Shown here: one piece after another, positions 1 to 7,671 of the stretch
Numbering within the stretch: position 1 is the first letter of the stretch
Layout of the letters: each line of letters begins with the position of its first letter
NCBI GenBank assembly: GCA_024691045.1
Contig: JAILOC010000087.1
Location: forward strand, 1-17,991
Length of the DNA: 17,991 nucleotides
Direction: 5' to 3'
Origin: Lachnospiraceae bacterium
Lineage (GTDB): Bacteria > Bacillota_A > Clostridia > Lachnospirales > Lachnospiraceae
The notes under the pieces: model-generated
Databases searched by the model: none
Seen by the model: the letters and a program-made list of their open reading frames with translations, nothing else
What the model was told of the DNA's origin: nothing
Translations under genes and position numbers: made by a program

Positions 1-29
1 GTCTCCTTCGTGTACGGGTTCTGACTTTA

Positions 30-104
30 TCGGAGTGGCGGGATTCGAACTCGCGACCTCCGCCTCCCTAAGACGGCGCTCTAACCAAGCTGAGCCACAC
101 CCCG
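30..104 (-). tRNA. tRNA-Pro (anticodon AGG)
   Basis: Read on the minus strand this folds into a full cloverleaf. There is a 7-bp acceptor with C1-G72, a GCTC/GAGC D stem, a CCGTC/GGCGG anticodon stem, the 7-nt loop TTAGGGA, a 5-nt variable loop, and a T arm with the TTCGAAT loop. The anticodon AGG is at 67-69 and reads proline CCU; C1-G72 with discriminator A73 is typical of bacterial tRNA-Pro. The CCA end is not encoded. The T stem has one A-C mismatch (positions 52/62). A34 in a bacterial tRNA other than tRNA-Arg(ACG) is uncommon; see findings. Confidence 0.93.
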
Positions 105-122
105 TTTTTCAACAGCTTGATA

Positions 123-151
123 ATAATATCATAGCAAACCGGTAAATGCAA
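123..151 (-). promoter_or_regulatory. candidate promoter of the tRNA-Pro gene
   Basis: On the minus strand a TTGCAT -35 (146-151) and a TATTAT -10 (123-128) are separated by 17 bases and lie just upstream of the tRNA. The -35 is only a partial match to consensus and the surroundings are AT-rich, so this is tentative. Confidence 0.4.
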
Positions 152-210
152 CATTTATTTTTTCTTTTCCGAGGAACCGTCAGATTCCTTGAAAAATCGC
201 GGTTTTAGCA

Positions 211-1803
211 CTAATACGGTATCACCCTGCTCTCTTCCGGTTCATCATCCCTGAGTCCCAGTTCTATGGCCAGGTAATCATATTTGTAGAATTCATCCCC
301 GTAATAATTGTTGAACCACATATCCATCATCTGCTTGTATCTGGCACATCCGTCCCTCCAGCCCTGATCTACGGAAGGCCTTCCTTTTACGACGCGGACA
401 ACCTTCGCATCCGGATACGTTGCTTCGAGAAGATCGAAATCCTCGGATGAAACGGAGGTGCTCTCGAGCCATACTCTCTCCATCATGGGAGAATTAAGAA
501 GCGGCGTGATGTCAGAAAGCCTTCTGTTATAACTGATATTGACATCCACCAGTTCATGCAGTTCACCGAGAGGTGACAGATCCGTGATGTTGTTAACGAA
601 CAGTTCAAGGTAGTGCAGATGCTTGCACTTCGCCAGAGGTGAAAGATCATTGATCCAGTTGTCGGCCATGATAAGGAGCCTGAGCTCAGGCAGATAATCG
701 CCTATAACGCTTATATCGACGATCGACTGATGACCGAGATCAAGACATCTCAGATCCGTGCAGTACTGAAGAACCTGGATATCCTTGCTCCTGAGGCGTT
801 CATAATTGTAGTTGTATATGAGTACGGAGAAGGTGACCTGGTCGGTCCTGAGCCTCCATTTTCCCATATAAAGTCGCCATACGACATTGACATCAGGGAC
901 TTCCTTCCTGAATTCGCCGAGCGTCTCGTTATCAAGACCGCAATCACAGACAATAAGCTTTTCAAGCCCTCTTATCTGCTCAGTAAGCTCCTTCAGAGTC
1001 TCAAGATCGTCCACAGAAAATCTCCTGCGTGACAGATCAATCTCGGTCACTTCGGAGGAATCATATACTTCATCACCGAATTCTACATCCCATCCGAAAT
1101 TTACCTTCGGATATCTTCTCGCATATTCAAGTCTTTCATCCCAGGTCAGGTCATGTCCGTGGAGATTAACCGACTTAAGATCCGGGAAAAGACTCAGCTT
1201 GTCCCGGAGAGATCCGTCTATCGTTGCCCAGGTAAGGTCAATGCTCTCAGCATTGGCCGGAGCATCCACCCCGCCTATCGTATATATCTCGACCACGCGG
1301 AATTCAACACCGGGGAATCTGTCCGTCAATGTAAGCTTATCGGCAGCTGTGATATAGTTTTCACCGAAAGTAACGCTTTCAAGCGCCGGAAGAAATGCAA
1401 GCTTTGAGATAAGAGTACCAAGATCCGTATATCCGTGGTCTGTCAGATTAACCTCGGTCGCATCTGCGGGATAATCCGTTCCCTCTATATTGACCCAGGT
1501 ATCGTATCTGAAATCCACGTTCGGAAAAGCCGTCTTCAGCTCAGGAACATCCTCGGCATACATCACAAAAGATCCGGTATCTACGCTCTTTAAATGGGGA
1601 AATCTTCTCAGTCCGCTTTCAAGAGACCTGAAATCCGTTATTTCGCTTCCCTCAAAGCGGATATTCTCCATATAGATATCGCAGGGATGGCCGAACAGTT
1701 CAAAACGGGTATGTAAAAGATAGGCATACGCTCCTTCAGCCATGAGCAATACCAATCCGGTAACTATCAAAAAGGTTGCCGCAAACTTTTTTACGCTTTT
1801 CAT
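211..1803 (-). CDS. Exported leucine-rich-repeat protein
   Basis: A 530-residue protein with a positively charged start (MKSVKK) and a hydrophobic segment at about 7-30 ending in an Ala-Tyr-Ala-like site, so it is a signal peptide or N-terminal anchor and the rest is extracytoplasmic. Residues about 43-315 hold four long repeats of 65-75 residues. Each has an Ile/Val-Asp/Asn-Leu strand, a helix ending in FP or YP, and a second strand of the type LKSV. Residues about 340-470 are ordinary LRRs of about 22 residues (DLSPL, LHYLEL, NNITDLSPL), resembling internalin-type repeats. The tail (475-530) is rich in Tyr, Trp and Asp with no obvious anchor. A weak RBS (AAGGA) lies 10 bases before the ATG. 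The gene is divergent from the DUF3089 gene. LRRs bind proteins or glycans; the ligand cannot be read from sequence. Confidence 0.85.
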   Translation of the reverse strand: MKSVKKFAATFLIVTGLVLLMAEGAYAYLLHTRFELFGHPCDIYMENIRFEGSEITDFRSLESGLRRFPHLKSVDTGSFVMYAEDVPELKTAFPNVDFRYDTWVNIEGTDYPADATEVNLTDHGYTDLGTLISKLAFLPALESVTFGENYITAADKLTLTDRFPGVEFRVVEIYTIGGVDAPANAESIDLTWATIDGSLRDKLSLFPDLKSVNLHGHDLTWDERLEYARRYPKVNFGWDVEFGDEVYDSSEVTEIDLSRRRFSVDDLETLKELTEQIRGLEKLIVCDCGLDNETLGEFRKEVPDVNVVWRLYMGKWRLRTDQVTFSVLIYNYNYERLRSKDIQVLQYCTDLRCLDLGHQSIVDISVIGDYLPELRLLIMADNWINDLSPLAKCKHLHYLELFVNNITDLSPLGELHELVDVNISYNRRLSDITPLLNSPMMERVWLESTSVSSEDFDLLEATYPDAKVVRVVKGRPSVDQGWRDGCARYKQMMDMWFNNYYGDEFYKYDYLAIELGLRDDEPEESRVIPY

Positions 1804-1845
1804 AGCGTTAATATCCTTTGTTATTTATTCTTTCGACAAACAGTT

Positions 1846-1874
1846 ATTATATCACAACAGACCCGATATCAAAA
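1846..1874 (-). promoter_or_regulatory. promoter of the LRR protein gene
   Basis: On the minus strand a consensus TATAAT -10 (1846-1851), preceded by an extended TGN, follows a weak TTTTGA -35 (1869-1874) at a 17-base spacing. The predicted start point leaves a leader of about 35 bases before the ATG at 1803. Confidence 0.6.
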
Positions 1875-1897
1875 TATGGGAATTAGTTACTTAAACG

Positions 1898-1927
1898 TTG
1901 AGCAATACCCTTAAAATGGAGTATAAT
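1898..1927 (+). promoter_or_regulatory. promoter of the DUF3089 gene
   Basis: TTGAGC (1898-1903) and a perfect TATAAT (1922-1927) are separated by 18 bases. The -10 ends only 10 bases before the ATG at 1938, so the transcript would start about 3-5 bases upstream of the start codon. No Shine-Dalgarno sequence fits in that space. Confidence 0.7.
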
Positions 1928-1937
1928 CGTTGTATCT

Positions 1938-2972
1938 ATGGAAGATGACAGACTGAAAAAAAGAATAATAACTGTCGGCGGTCTTCTGCTCATCACCGTG
2001 ATAGTCGGCATAGTCTATGCGGCCTCATATCACACGGAAAAAGATCCCGAGTATTCGCTCAATTCCAACTGGGCATATTTTGCCGAAGGCGATGATATGG
2101 CCGCGGATCTCTTTCTCATCGCTCCCACCGTTGATACCAAAGATGAATACAATATGTCTCTCTCCGACACTGCTACCATGAGGAATTTTGTCGGAGCTCT
2201 TAATATGCAGCGCGGCATCTATGATGAGTGTACCAGGATGTATGCTCCCTTCTACAGGCAGGCATCCATGCAGGTTTACAGGCTTCCCGAGGAAGAAAGG
2301 GAGGAATACCTTGCGACGGCATACAGTGATGTATCAAGAGCCTTCAAATGGTATCTGGATAACGAAAACAAAGGGCGTCCCATTATACTGGCAGGTTTTT
2401 CACAGGGCGCGGATATGTGCTACAGACTGTTAAAAGAATACTTCGGTGACGAGGAGCTCCGTTCGAGGCTGGTTGCGGTATATGCGATCGGATGGCCCAT
2501 GACCGAAGAGGATGTAAGAGATTATCCTCAGATCGTACCGGCCGAAATGGATAACGATACCGGAGTTGTCGTAAGCTTTGATTGCGAAGATGCGGCAGTT
2601 GAAGGAACATTCATTTACCCTTCCGGCATTCATGCCGTCTCGATCAATCCCCTCAACTGGAGAACCGATCCAACACCCGCTTACAAAGAAGAAAACAAGG
2701 GAGCGTGCTTTACCGACCGTTCCGGAAATATCACAAACGAGATACCGGCGCTCTGCGGATGCTACCTGGATACGGAGCGCGGCGTACTCAAGATAACGGA
2801 TGTCTCACCTTCGGATTACCCCTCTTCAATAACAGGTCTTCCGTACGGAGCTTATCATGTTTACGACTATCAGTTTTTCTACAGGAATCTGCAGGAGAAC
2901 GTAAAGCTCAGGACCGATGCATTCATCAATGCCGAAGCTTACGATCCCGATGCTTTTGAACCTGCAGCCTGA
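1938..2972 (+). CDS. DUF3089-family alpha/beta-hydrolase, membrane-anchored
   Basis: A 344-residue protein with a short charged N-terminus (MEDDRLKKR) and one hydrophobic helix at about 10-30. It is probably anchored with its catalytic domain outside the membrane. It has the nucleophile elbow G-F-S-Q-G with Ser155, and the C-terminal block around His307 (HVYDYQFFYRNL) expected of DUF3089 proteins, which are lipase/esterase-like hydrolases of unknown substrate. An acidic candidate for the triad lies in SFDCED (about 213-218). The start is set by the only in-frame ATG before the membrane helix. The promoter sits so close that the mRNA appears leaderless. There is no tight operon partner: the next sequence downstream is a pseudogene. 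The substrate is unknown; the family call rests on motif recognition. Confidence 0.82.
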   Translation: MEDDRLKKRIITVGGLLLITVIVGIVYAASYHTEKDPEYSLNSNWAYFAEGDDMAADLFLIAPTVDTKDEYNMSLSDTATMRNFVGALNMQRGIYDECTRMYAPFYRQASMQVYRLPEEEREEYLATAYSDVSRAFKWYLDNENKGRPIILAGFSQGADMCYRLLKEYFGDEELRSRLVAVYAIGWPMTEEDVRDYPQIVPAEMDNDTGVVVSFDCEDAAVEGTFIYPSGIHAVSINPLNWRTDPTPAYKEENKGACFTDRSGNITNEIPALCGCYLDTERGVLKITDVSPSDYPSSITGLPYGAYHVYDYQFFYRNLQENVKLRTDAFINAEAYDPDAFEPAA

Positions 2973-2988
2973 GTGCTAAATCTTCAAA

Positions 2989-3873
2989 ATGTCCGATTAT
3001 GAAAAATCATTTCATCGTGATGCGAACGTCCGCTCCACGATCTACTGTCTTCGATCATCACTGTCGTAATAAGCATCTCCAGCGTCATTCCGAAGCGGCC
3101 AAATCCGAAAAGCTCATGATTGCTTCCGTGACCGACGAACTGACCGGAATACCCAATGTAAAGGGCTTTACCGACAAGGCATTCGAACAGCTCAAGACAA
3201 TAAACAAAGACAACCTCGTCTATCTATTCATCAATATCGAAAACTTCAAGCTCTACAACGACTAACTCGGATTCATGAAGGGTAACGAACTTCTCATAAA
3301 TCTCGCAAGCTTCTGGATTCCATAAGCAAGGACACCCCTGACGAGCTTTACCTTACACTCAAAGTCGGTGCATACCGTCCGAAGGGCAATCTGGAGGATC
3401 TGGTAAAGCGTTACAACATTCCGAGAGAATATCTCCATGTTGAGATCACGGAGAGTGCACTTACGGATGATACCATCGGACTTAATAAATCAATGGATAT
3501 CCTCCACGAAAAAGGCTACAGCCTGTGGCTCGACGATTTCGGATCCGGATATTCTTCTCTAAATGTACTCAAGGATTTCAAATTCGATGTGCTCAAGATA
3601 GATATGGTATTCCTCAAGAATTTCGGAGATCCCGAATACGAGAAAAATACCGAGAATTCCAAGAAGATCATCTGTACGATTATAGATCTTGCCGATAATC
3701 TCGGAATGAAGACCCTGACAGAGGGTGTAAAGAATGAAGCATGCGCTGATTTCCTTACAAAGATCGGCTGTGACAGGCTGCAGGGCTACTATTACAGCAA
3801 GCCGGTACCCATCGATGATATCTACAAAATGATCGCCGAAGGCAAATTCGAGATTTCTGATGTGATCGAATGA
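2989..3873 (+). pseudogene. Decayed GGDEF-EAL cyclic-di-GMP protein
   Basis: Fragments of one gene lie in order but in three frames. A start-like MSDYEKSFHRDANVRSTIY begins at 2989. A hydrophobic membrane stretch (IITVVISISS) is in another frame from about 3054. Then comes the N-terminal part of a GGDEF domain (about 3095-3330, with TDELTGIPN and the FKLYND region) in a third frame. It is interrupted by TAA at 3263-3265, where a single C-to-T change from CAA is likely. The centre of GGDEF, including the GGDEF motif, and the start of the EAL domain with the EAL motif are missing. From about 3349 an EAL C-terminal half is readable (EITESA, DDFGSGYSSL, KID, EGVK, QGYYYSKP) to the stop at 3873. 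Catalysis is not possible without the missing parts. A short EAL-remnant protein starting at 3493 could still be made, but there is no good RBS. Confidence 0.88.
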
Positions 3874-3886
3874 TCATGATGATATA

Positions 3887-3958
3887 AGAAAACAGGGGGA
3901 CGGCTTACGCTGTTTTGATGAATCTTTCAAAACAGCGTAAGCCGTCCCCCTGTTTTCT
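3887..3958. repeat. 32-bp perfect palindrome (GGGGGACGG type), possible bidirectional terminator
   Basis: Arms 3887-3918 and 3927-3958 are exact reverse complements around an 8-base loop. Each arm also contains its own inverted repeat AAAACAG/CTGTTTT (3889-3895 with 3910-3916; 3929-3935 with 3950-3956), so a cruciform with side hairpins is possible. The core ACAGGGGGACGG/CCGTCCCCCTGT resembles a REP-like palindrome family seen in many Firmicutes near RAYT (Y1) transposases; that link is from memory and is inference. It sits 13 bases after the pseudogene stop and 6 bases after the stop of the chemoreceptor gene, between convergent ends, and could terminate both transcripts. Confidence 0.93.
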
Positions 3959-3964
3959 GATTTT

Positions 3965-5896
3965 TTAATCTTCAAGAACCTGTCTGAGCGAGCTTTCGAC
4001 ATTATCTGCCATATCCTTCATAAGACTGATGGAAACGGCTGTTTCTTCGGCGGATGCAACAAGGCTTGCTGCCCTTCCGTTTACGCTCTGTACGATCTCG
4101 GTGAGCTTCTCGGCTTCTTCGATAAGGTGCTCGATGGTTTCCTTGACATCCTTGTTATTGGCATTACTGTCGTCGGCGGTAGTCTTGGAGTCCTCGGCAA
4201 GCTTCTTGATCTCGTCGGCAACTACCGCAAAGCCCCTTCCGGCTTCACCGGCACGTGCAGCCTCGATGGATGCGTTGAGCGCGAGGAGGTTCGTCTGAGA
4301 TGCGATTCCGATGACCGCCAGATTGTTGGATTCGAGTCTGTTCAGGTAGGATTCGATCCTTGCAAGAACCTCTCTGAGTTCATTTGCAAATTCATTTACC
4401 TGACCCATTTCCTTGGAGATGCCTTCGGTCTGGTGGGCATTCTCGTTACTGGTCTCCTCGATCTGTCCGATCGTATTTCTCATAGTATCGAAATCGGAAC
4501 CGATCTCGTCTGCGATGGAGAGCTTCTTGTCACGCATCGCATCCTGTGTTCTTGTGATCTCTTCCGAAAGCTCGACTGCTTTATCCTTCTCTTCGTATGC
4601 ACGGTCCTTGATGAAATGCACGCAGTTATGAATATGATTGAATCCGTTGTAAATAGCGACCGCCATTTCCTGGCAGGATTCGTATCCGCAGCATCCGCAG
4701 TCTATGGAGCGCTTCTCGGGCGTATCCTTCTTGAGCTGTCTGAAGATATCATCAAGCTCCTTCGCACTCGGTGTCTTAAACTTACACTGGGCACTTCTGT
4801 CGGTGTATTTTCTGAGGAAATCATTAAGGTTAAGATCCGCAAACTGCTTATTGAGTGCGGCAAGTCTCTTTTCGGGTGTGAGTTCCCTTCCCCATGCGGA
4901 CTTTTTGGAATTGTTCTTGCTGTCCGCCTTGATCTTCTGGATGGCCATAAAGACATCTTCTCTCATGTCATCGCGTGCTTCCGTACCTGTTCCGTAGAGA
5001 CATCCGTTGGTACAGTTGAGTGCATCGACAAAGAGGTAGGAGGATCTTCCGCACTTGAGGAGCTCCTTGTTGTGCTGGAGGTACTCATACATATGGTGCT
5101 CGCCTTCCATCTGTCTTACAAGGGCATCTTCTCCGAGAAGCCAGTATACGTTCTCTTTTAATCCGCCGGGCATGGGATAGATGGATCCTAGACCGTATTC
5201 GATCTCATCCTTGTAGGGTACAGCGCCGCTTACGGGATTCTTCTTCAGGTATTCAACAAGACGCTTGAAGGTAAGGTTATACGAGATATATCCCTTATTG
5301 TTGGGATCGTCTATCTCATTCTTTTTCGCAATGCAGGGGCTGATGAATGCAAGCTTGTCGCTGACATGCATATACTTGTTCAGATAGATCGCGGAGCACA
5401 TCATGGGCGACTGAACAGGCATGAGCTTCGGAATCAGTTCGGGAGTATAGCGCTCGATGAAGCCCACGACCGCAGGGCATGGCTGTGAGATACCGCCGAA
5501 GAATTTATTCTCGGTTATGTATTTGATATATCCCCATGTGCAGATGTCCGCACCGAAGGAAACACTGATGAATCTGTTGACACCGAGCTTTTTGAGCATT
5601 CCGAGATACTTCTCATACTCTCTCGGGTAATTGGCAAGGAATGCGGGAGCGACGAGCACGGAGATCTTAACGCCCTTTTTAAGATCATCAAAGAATCTCT
5701 CGACATCATCTATATATTCCCTCGCACCATGCTCACAGGCATCAAGGCAGGCCCCGCAGGCAATACACTTATCGGGATCTACATCGATGACATTTCCCCT
5801 GCCTCGTTCGGTAGCGACATTGGCTCCCATACTGCTGCAGGCTCTTATACACTTGTTACAGCCGATACATTTGTCGTTAGTCGAAACAAGTCCCAT
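3965..5896 (-). CDS. H-cluster [FeFe]-hydrogenase-like sensor fused to a methyl-accepting chemotaxis domain
   Basis: A soluble fusion protein of 643 residues from the chosen ATG at 5896. An in-frame GTG at 5917 is rejected because the strong GGGAGGT ribosome site lies between the two. Counting from the GTG (subtract 7 for the ATG start), the domains are: two 4Fe-4S clusters (C17/20/23/27 and C51/54/57/61); an H-cluster domain with ligands C147 (QPCP), C195 (SPCIAKK) and C302/C306 (NCTNGC); a PF04060-type FeS domain (C407, C410, C415, C432); a coiled region; and the conserved MCP hairpin at about 537-574 ([17 protein letters not shown]). No membrane helix is seen. The usual TSCCP motif lacks its first Cys, the proton-transfer residue, which argues for sensing rather than turnover. 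This resembles the sensory group C hydrogenases (H-cluster, PF04060, then a signalling output), here with an MCP output. A role in H2, CO or redox taxis is inference. Confidence 0.9.
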   Translation of the reverse strand: MGLVSTNDKCIGCNKCIRACSSMGANVATERGRGNVIDVDPDKCIACGACLDACEHGAREYIDDVERFFDDLKKGVKISVLVAPAFLANYPREYEKYLGMLKKLGVNRFISVSFGADICTWGYIKYITENKFFGGISQPCPAVVGFIERYTPELIPKLMPVQSPMMCSAIYLNKYMHVSDKLAFISPCIAKKNEIDDPNNKGYISYNLTFKRLVEYLKKNPVSGAVPYKDEIEYGLGSIYPMPGGLKENVYWLLGEDALVRQMEGEHHMYEYLQHNKELLKCGRSSYLFVDALNCTNGCLYGTGTEARDDMREDVFMAIQKIKADSKNNSKKSAWGRELTPEKRLAALNKQFADLNLNDFLRKYTDRSAQCKFKTPSAKELDDIFRQLKKDTPEKRSIDCGCCGYESCQEMAVAIYNGFNHIHNCVHFIKDRAYEEKDKAVELSEEITRTQDAMRDKKLSIADEIGSDFDTMRNTIGQIEETSNENAHQTEGISKEMGQVNEFANELREVLARIESYLNRLESNNLAVIGIASQTNLLALNASIEAARAGEAGRGFAVVADEIKKLAEDSKTTADDSNANNKDVKETIEHLIEEAEKLTEIVQSVNGRAASLVASAEETAVSISLMKDMADNVESSLRQVLED

Positions 5897-5930
5897 AATT
5901 ACCTCCCAAAAACCCACTCACAAGATATGT

Positions 5931-5959
5931 TTTATCTCTATGCAAAGGAAGCCTTGCAA
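5931..5959 (-). promoter_or_regulatory. weak candidate promoter for the H-cluster chemoreceptor
   Basis: On the minus strand TTGCAA (5954-5959) and GATAAA (5931-5936) are 17 bases apart, upstream of the ATG at 5896. The -10 matches consensus at only 4 of 6 positions. Readthrough from the tRNA-Gly promoter or from the hydrogenase operon is an alternative, since no clear terminator lies between. Confidence 0.3.
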
Positions 5960-5986
5960 TCCGTACGATCACAAGGTTTCCGGAAA

Positions 5987-6057
5987 AGCGACTGACGGGA
6001 GTCGGACCCGCCTCCTCAGCTTGGGAAGCTGATGTACTACCGATATACTACAGTCGC
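5987..6057 (-). tRNA. tRNA-Gly (anticodon CCC)
   Basis: The minus strand gives a complete 71-nt cloverleaf. The acceptor is GCGACTG/CAGTCGC, the D stem GTAT/GTAC (one wobble), the anticodon stem TCAGC/GCTGA with loop TTCCCAA, and the T stem GCGGG/CCCGT. The anticodon CCC is at 6023-6025 and reads GGG. The discriminator is T, as expected for bacterial tRNA-Gly, and CCA is not encoded. The T loop reads TCCGACT, so the usual T at position 55 (the pseudouridine site) is C. The gene sits between two H-cluster protein genes on the same strand. Confidence 0.92.
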
Positions 6058-6084
6058 ATACGACTATTTGATTCACAACAATTT

Positions 6085-6113
6085 ATTATAGACTATTTCA
6101 GGTATAATTCCAA
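6085..6113 (-). promoter_or_regulatory. promoter of tRNA-Gly (CCC)
   Basis: TTGGAA (-35, 6108-6113) and a perfect TATAAT (-10, 6085-6090) are 17 bases apart on the minus strand. Transcription would start about 20 bases before the tRNA 5' end. The promoter lies in the gap after the hydrogenase stop codon, so the tRNA need not depend on that operon. Confidence 0.65.
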
Positions 6114-6132
6114 TACAGACTCCGATAATGAG

Positions 6133-7641
6133 CTATTTTGCCTCAAATACCTTCTTTGCGAGTTCAGGATCCATATGTCCGTGGCGGTTCATGGAGAACC
6201 CGTCCATGGGATATTCCTTAAGATTATCAAGTATCCTGCGGTCATCAGCCCTGGCAAGCAGATTATTTCTGGCCTTGGTTATCTCTGCCTCCGTTGCATG
6301 CTTGGAAGGCCCGCCTACACATCCTCCGGGGCATACCATACCCTCTATGAAGTCCTCCTCGAGTCTTCCGGCCTTCAGCATAAGAAGAGCCTTGCGGCAT
6401 TCTTCTCCGCCGGCTGCCTTAAGAAGCTTTATATCCGAGGTGTCCTCCCCTCTTTCCCTCATGCATTCGAGAACGGCACCGGCAACGCCTCCGCTGGATG
6501 CGAATTTCTTTCCGAATGAAGATGCAAGCTGGTAGCTTCCTTCCACATGTTCAAGTGTGGCATCCCTGGATCTTAAGAGTGCTCTGAGTTCACCGAATGT
6601 GATAACATAATCCGCATTGTCCGGTATGCGCTCTTCCCTGGCTTCAGCCTTCTTGGCAATGCAGGGTCCGATAAATACGGTGGTGCATCCGGGATGAGTG
6701 AGCTTAAGATATCTCGAGATCGCGCACATAGGTGAAACGGTCGTTGATTTATTGTCACGGTACTGGTCGGGGAAATGCTTGCGGAGCATATTTATGAATG
6801 CGGGACAGCAGGATGTGGTCATCTTCCTGCCCTCTTTTCTCGCCTCACTCCATTCAAGTGACTCGAATGCAGCGGTCATATCGCCGCCGAGTCCTACCTC
6901 GACCATATCGGAAAAACCGAGTCTGATAAGTGCCGCCCTTATGGAAGCCATATCGATCCCTTCACCGAACTGACCCTCAATGGCGGGTGCGACCATTGCG
7001 ATAACTTCTTTTCCGGCAAGGATATCATTGATAACGGGAACAAGGTACGTCTTGGAACCGATCGCACCAAAGGGGCAGCTGTGTATGCAGTGTCCGCAGT
7101 TGATGCACTTGGATTCATCTATCTTGCAGATGCCGTACTCATCGTAGGTTATCGCACCTACCGGACACGCCTTTTTACAGGGGCGCTCTAAATGCACGAT
7201 GGCACCGTAGGGGCAGGCCTTCGCACACATTCCGCATTCCTTGCACCCCGCGGGATCGATATGCATACGCACATCACCGGGGCTTATCGCTCCGAATTTA
7301 CACGAATTGATACATGCTTTTCCGAGGCAGAACCTGCAGTTGTCCGTGACAGAATATGCGGACAGCGGACATTCGTCGCACGCGGCATGGATGACCTGGA
7401 CATAGTTATCCGATCCGATGTTATCGGATGTATCAAGCCCGCAGGCAAGGCGGATCCTTTCACGAACGATCTCACGCTCTTTGTATATGCAGCATCTGAA
7501 GAGAGGCTTCGGACCGGGGATTATCTTTTCCACCAGTGCAGCCTTGGTATCTTCATTAAGGTTTGAAGCCCATGCAAGCCTGCAGACCTCTTCCATTATC
7601 GAGTGCTTAAAACGTACTATGCCTTCGTCGTTGGTTACCAT
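6133..7641 (-). CDS. Group-B-like monomeric [FeFe] hydrogenase
   Basis: A 502-residue cytoplasmic protein expected to exchange electrons with ferredoxin and interconvert H2 and protons. The N-terminal half is very Cys-rich: C88/C91/C102/C105/C110/C114, then C133/C136/C139/C143, C155/C159, and C179/C182/C185/C189, the last groups being 4Fe-4S ferredoxin-type. The H-cluster domain has all three signatures: TTSCCPAF with C278 and C279, GPCIAKKAE with C327, and VCPGGCVGG with C437/C441. Both the proton-transfer Cys and the H-cluster ligands are therefore intact, unlike in the chemoreceptor downstream. The TSCCPAF form and the N-terminal Cys pattern suit the group B (B1/B3) family. The start at 7641 has a GTGAGG ribosome site. 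The gene begins 30 bases after the cyclase stop, so it is probably last in that operon. No maturation genes (hydE/F/G) lie in the window. The physiological role of group B enzymes is not well settled. Confidence 0.9.
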   Translation of the reverse strand: MVTNDEGIVRFKHSIMEEVCRLAWASNLNEDTKAALVEKIIPGPKPLFRCCIYKEREIVRERIRLACGLDTSDNIGSDNYVQVIHAACDECPLSAYSVTDNCRFCLGKACINSCKFGAISPGDVRMHIDPAGCKECGMCAKACPYGAIVHLERPCKKACPVGAITYDEYGICKIDESKCINCGHCIHSCPFGAIGSKTYLVPVINDILAGKEVIAMVAPAIEGQFGEGIDMASIRAALIRLGFSDMVEVGLGGDMTAAFESLEWSEARKEGRKMTTSCCPAFINMLRKHFPDQYRDNKSTTVSPMCAISRYLKLTHPGCTTVFIGPCIAKKAEAREERIPDNADYVITFGELRALLRSRDATLEHVEGSYQLASSFGKKFASSGGVAGAVLECMRERGEDTSDIKLLKAAGGEECRKALLMLKAGRLEEDFIEGMVCPGGCVGGPSKHATEAEITKARNNLLARADDRRILDNLKEYPMDGFSMNRHGHMDPELAKKVFEAK

Positions 7642-7671
7642 GCCATCCTCACAAACGCCATATGCGGCGTG

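Noticed and set aside
150..210. Weak hairpin AGGAA/TTCCT after the LRR gene as terminator
   Set aside because: The stem is short and is followed by an A-rich, not U-rich, stretch on the transcribed strand.
3493..3873. Stand-alone short EAL-domain gene
   Set aside because: It lacks the EAL motif and the first half of the domain, has no good ribosome site, and continues upstream in frame as part of the decayed larger gene.
4127..5161. Long plus-strand open frame (344 codons) opposite the H-cluster chemoreceptor gene
   Set aside because: It mirrors the codon pattern of the strongly supported minus-strand gene, has no recognisable domain and no ribosome site; antisense open frames are common in this base composition.
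5896..5917. GTG at 5917 as start of the chemoreceptor
   Set aside because: The strong GGGAGGT site lies between this codon and the ATG at 5896, which it serves at normal spacing.
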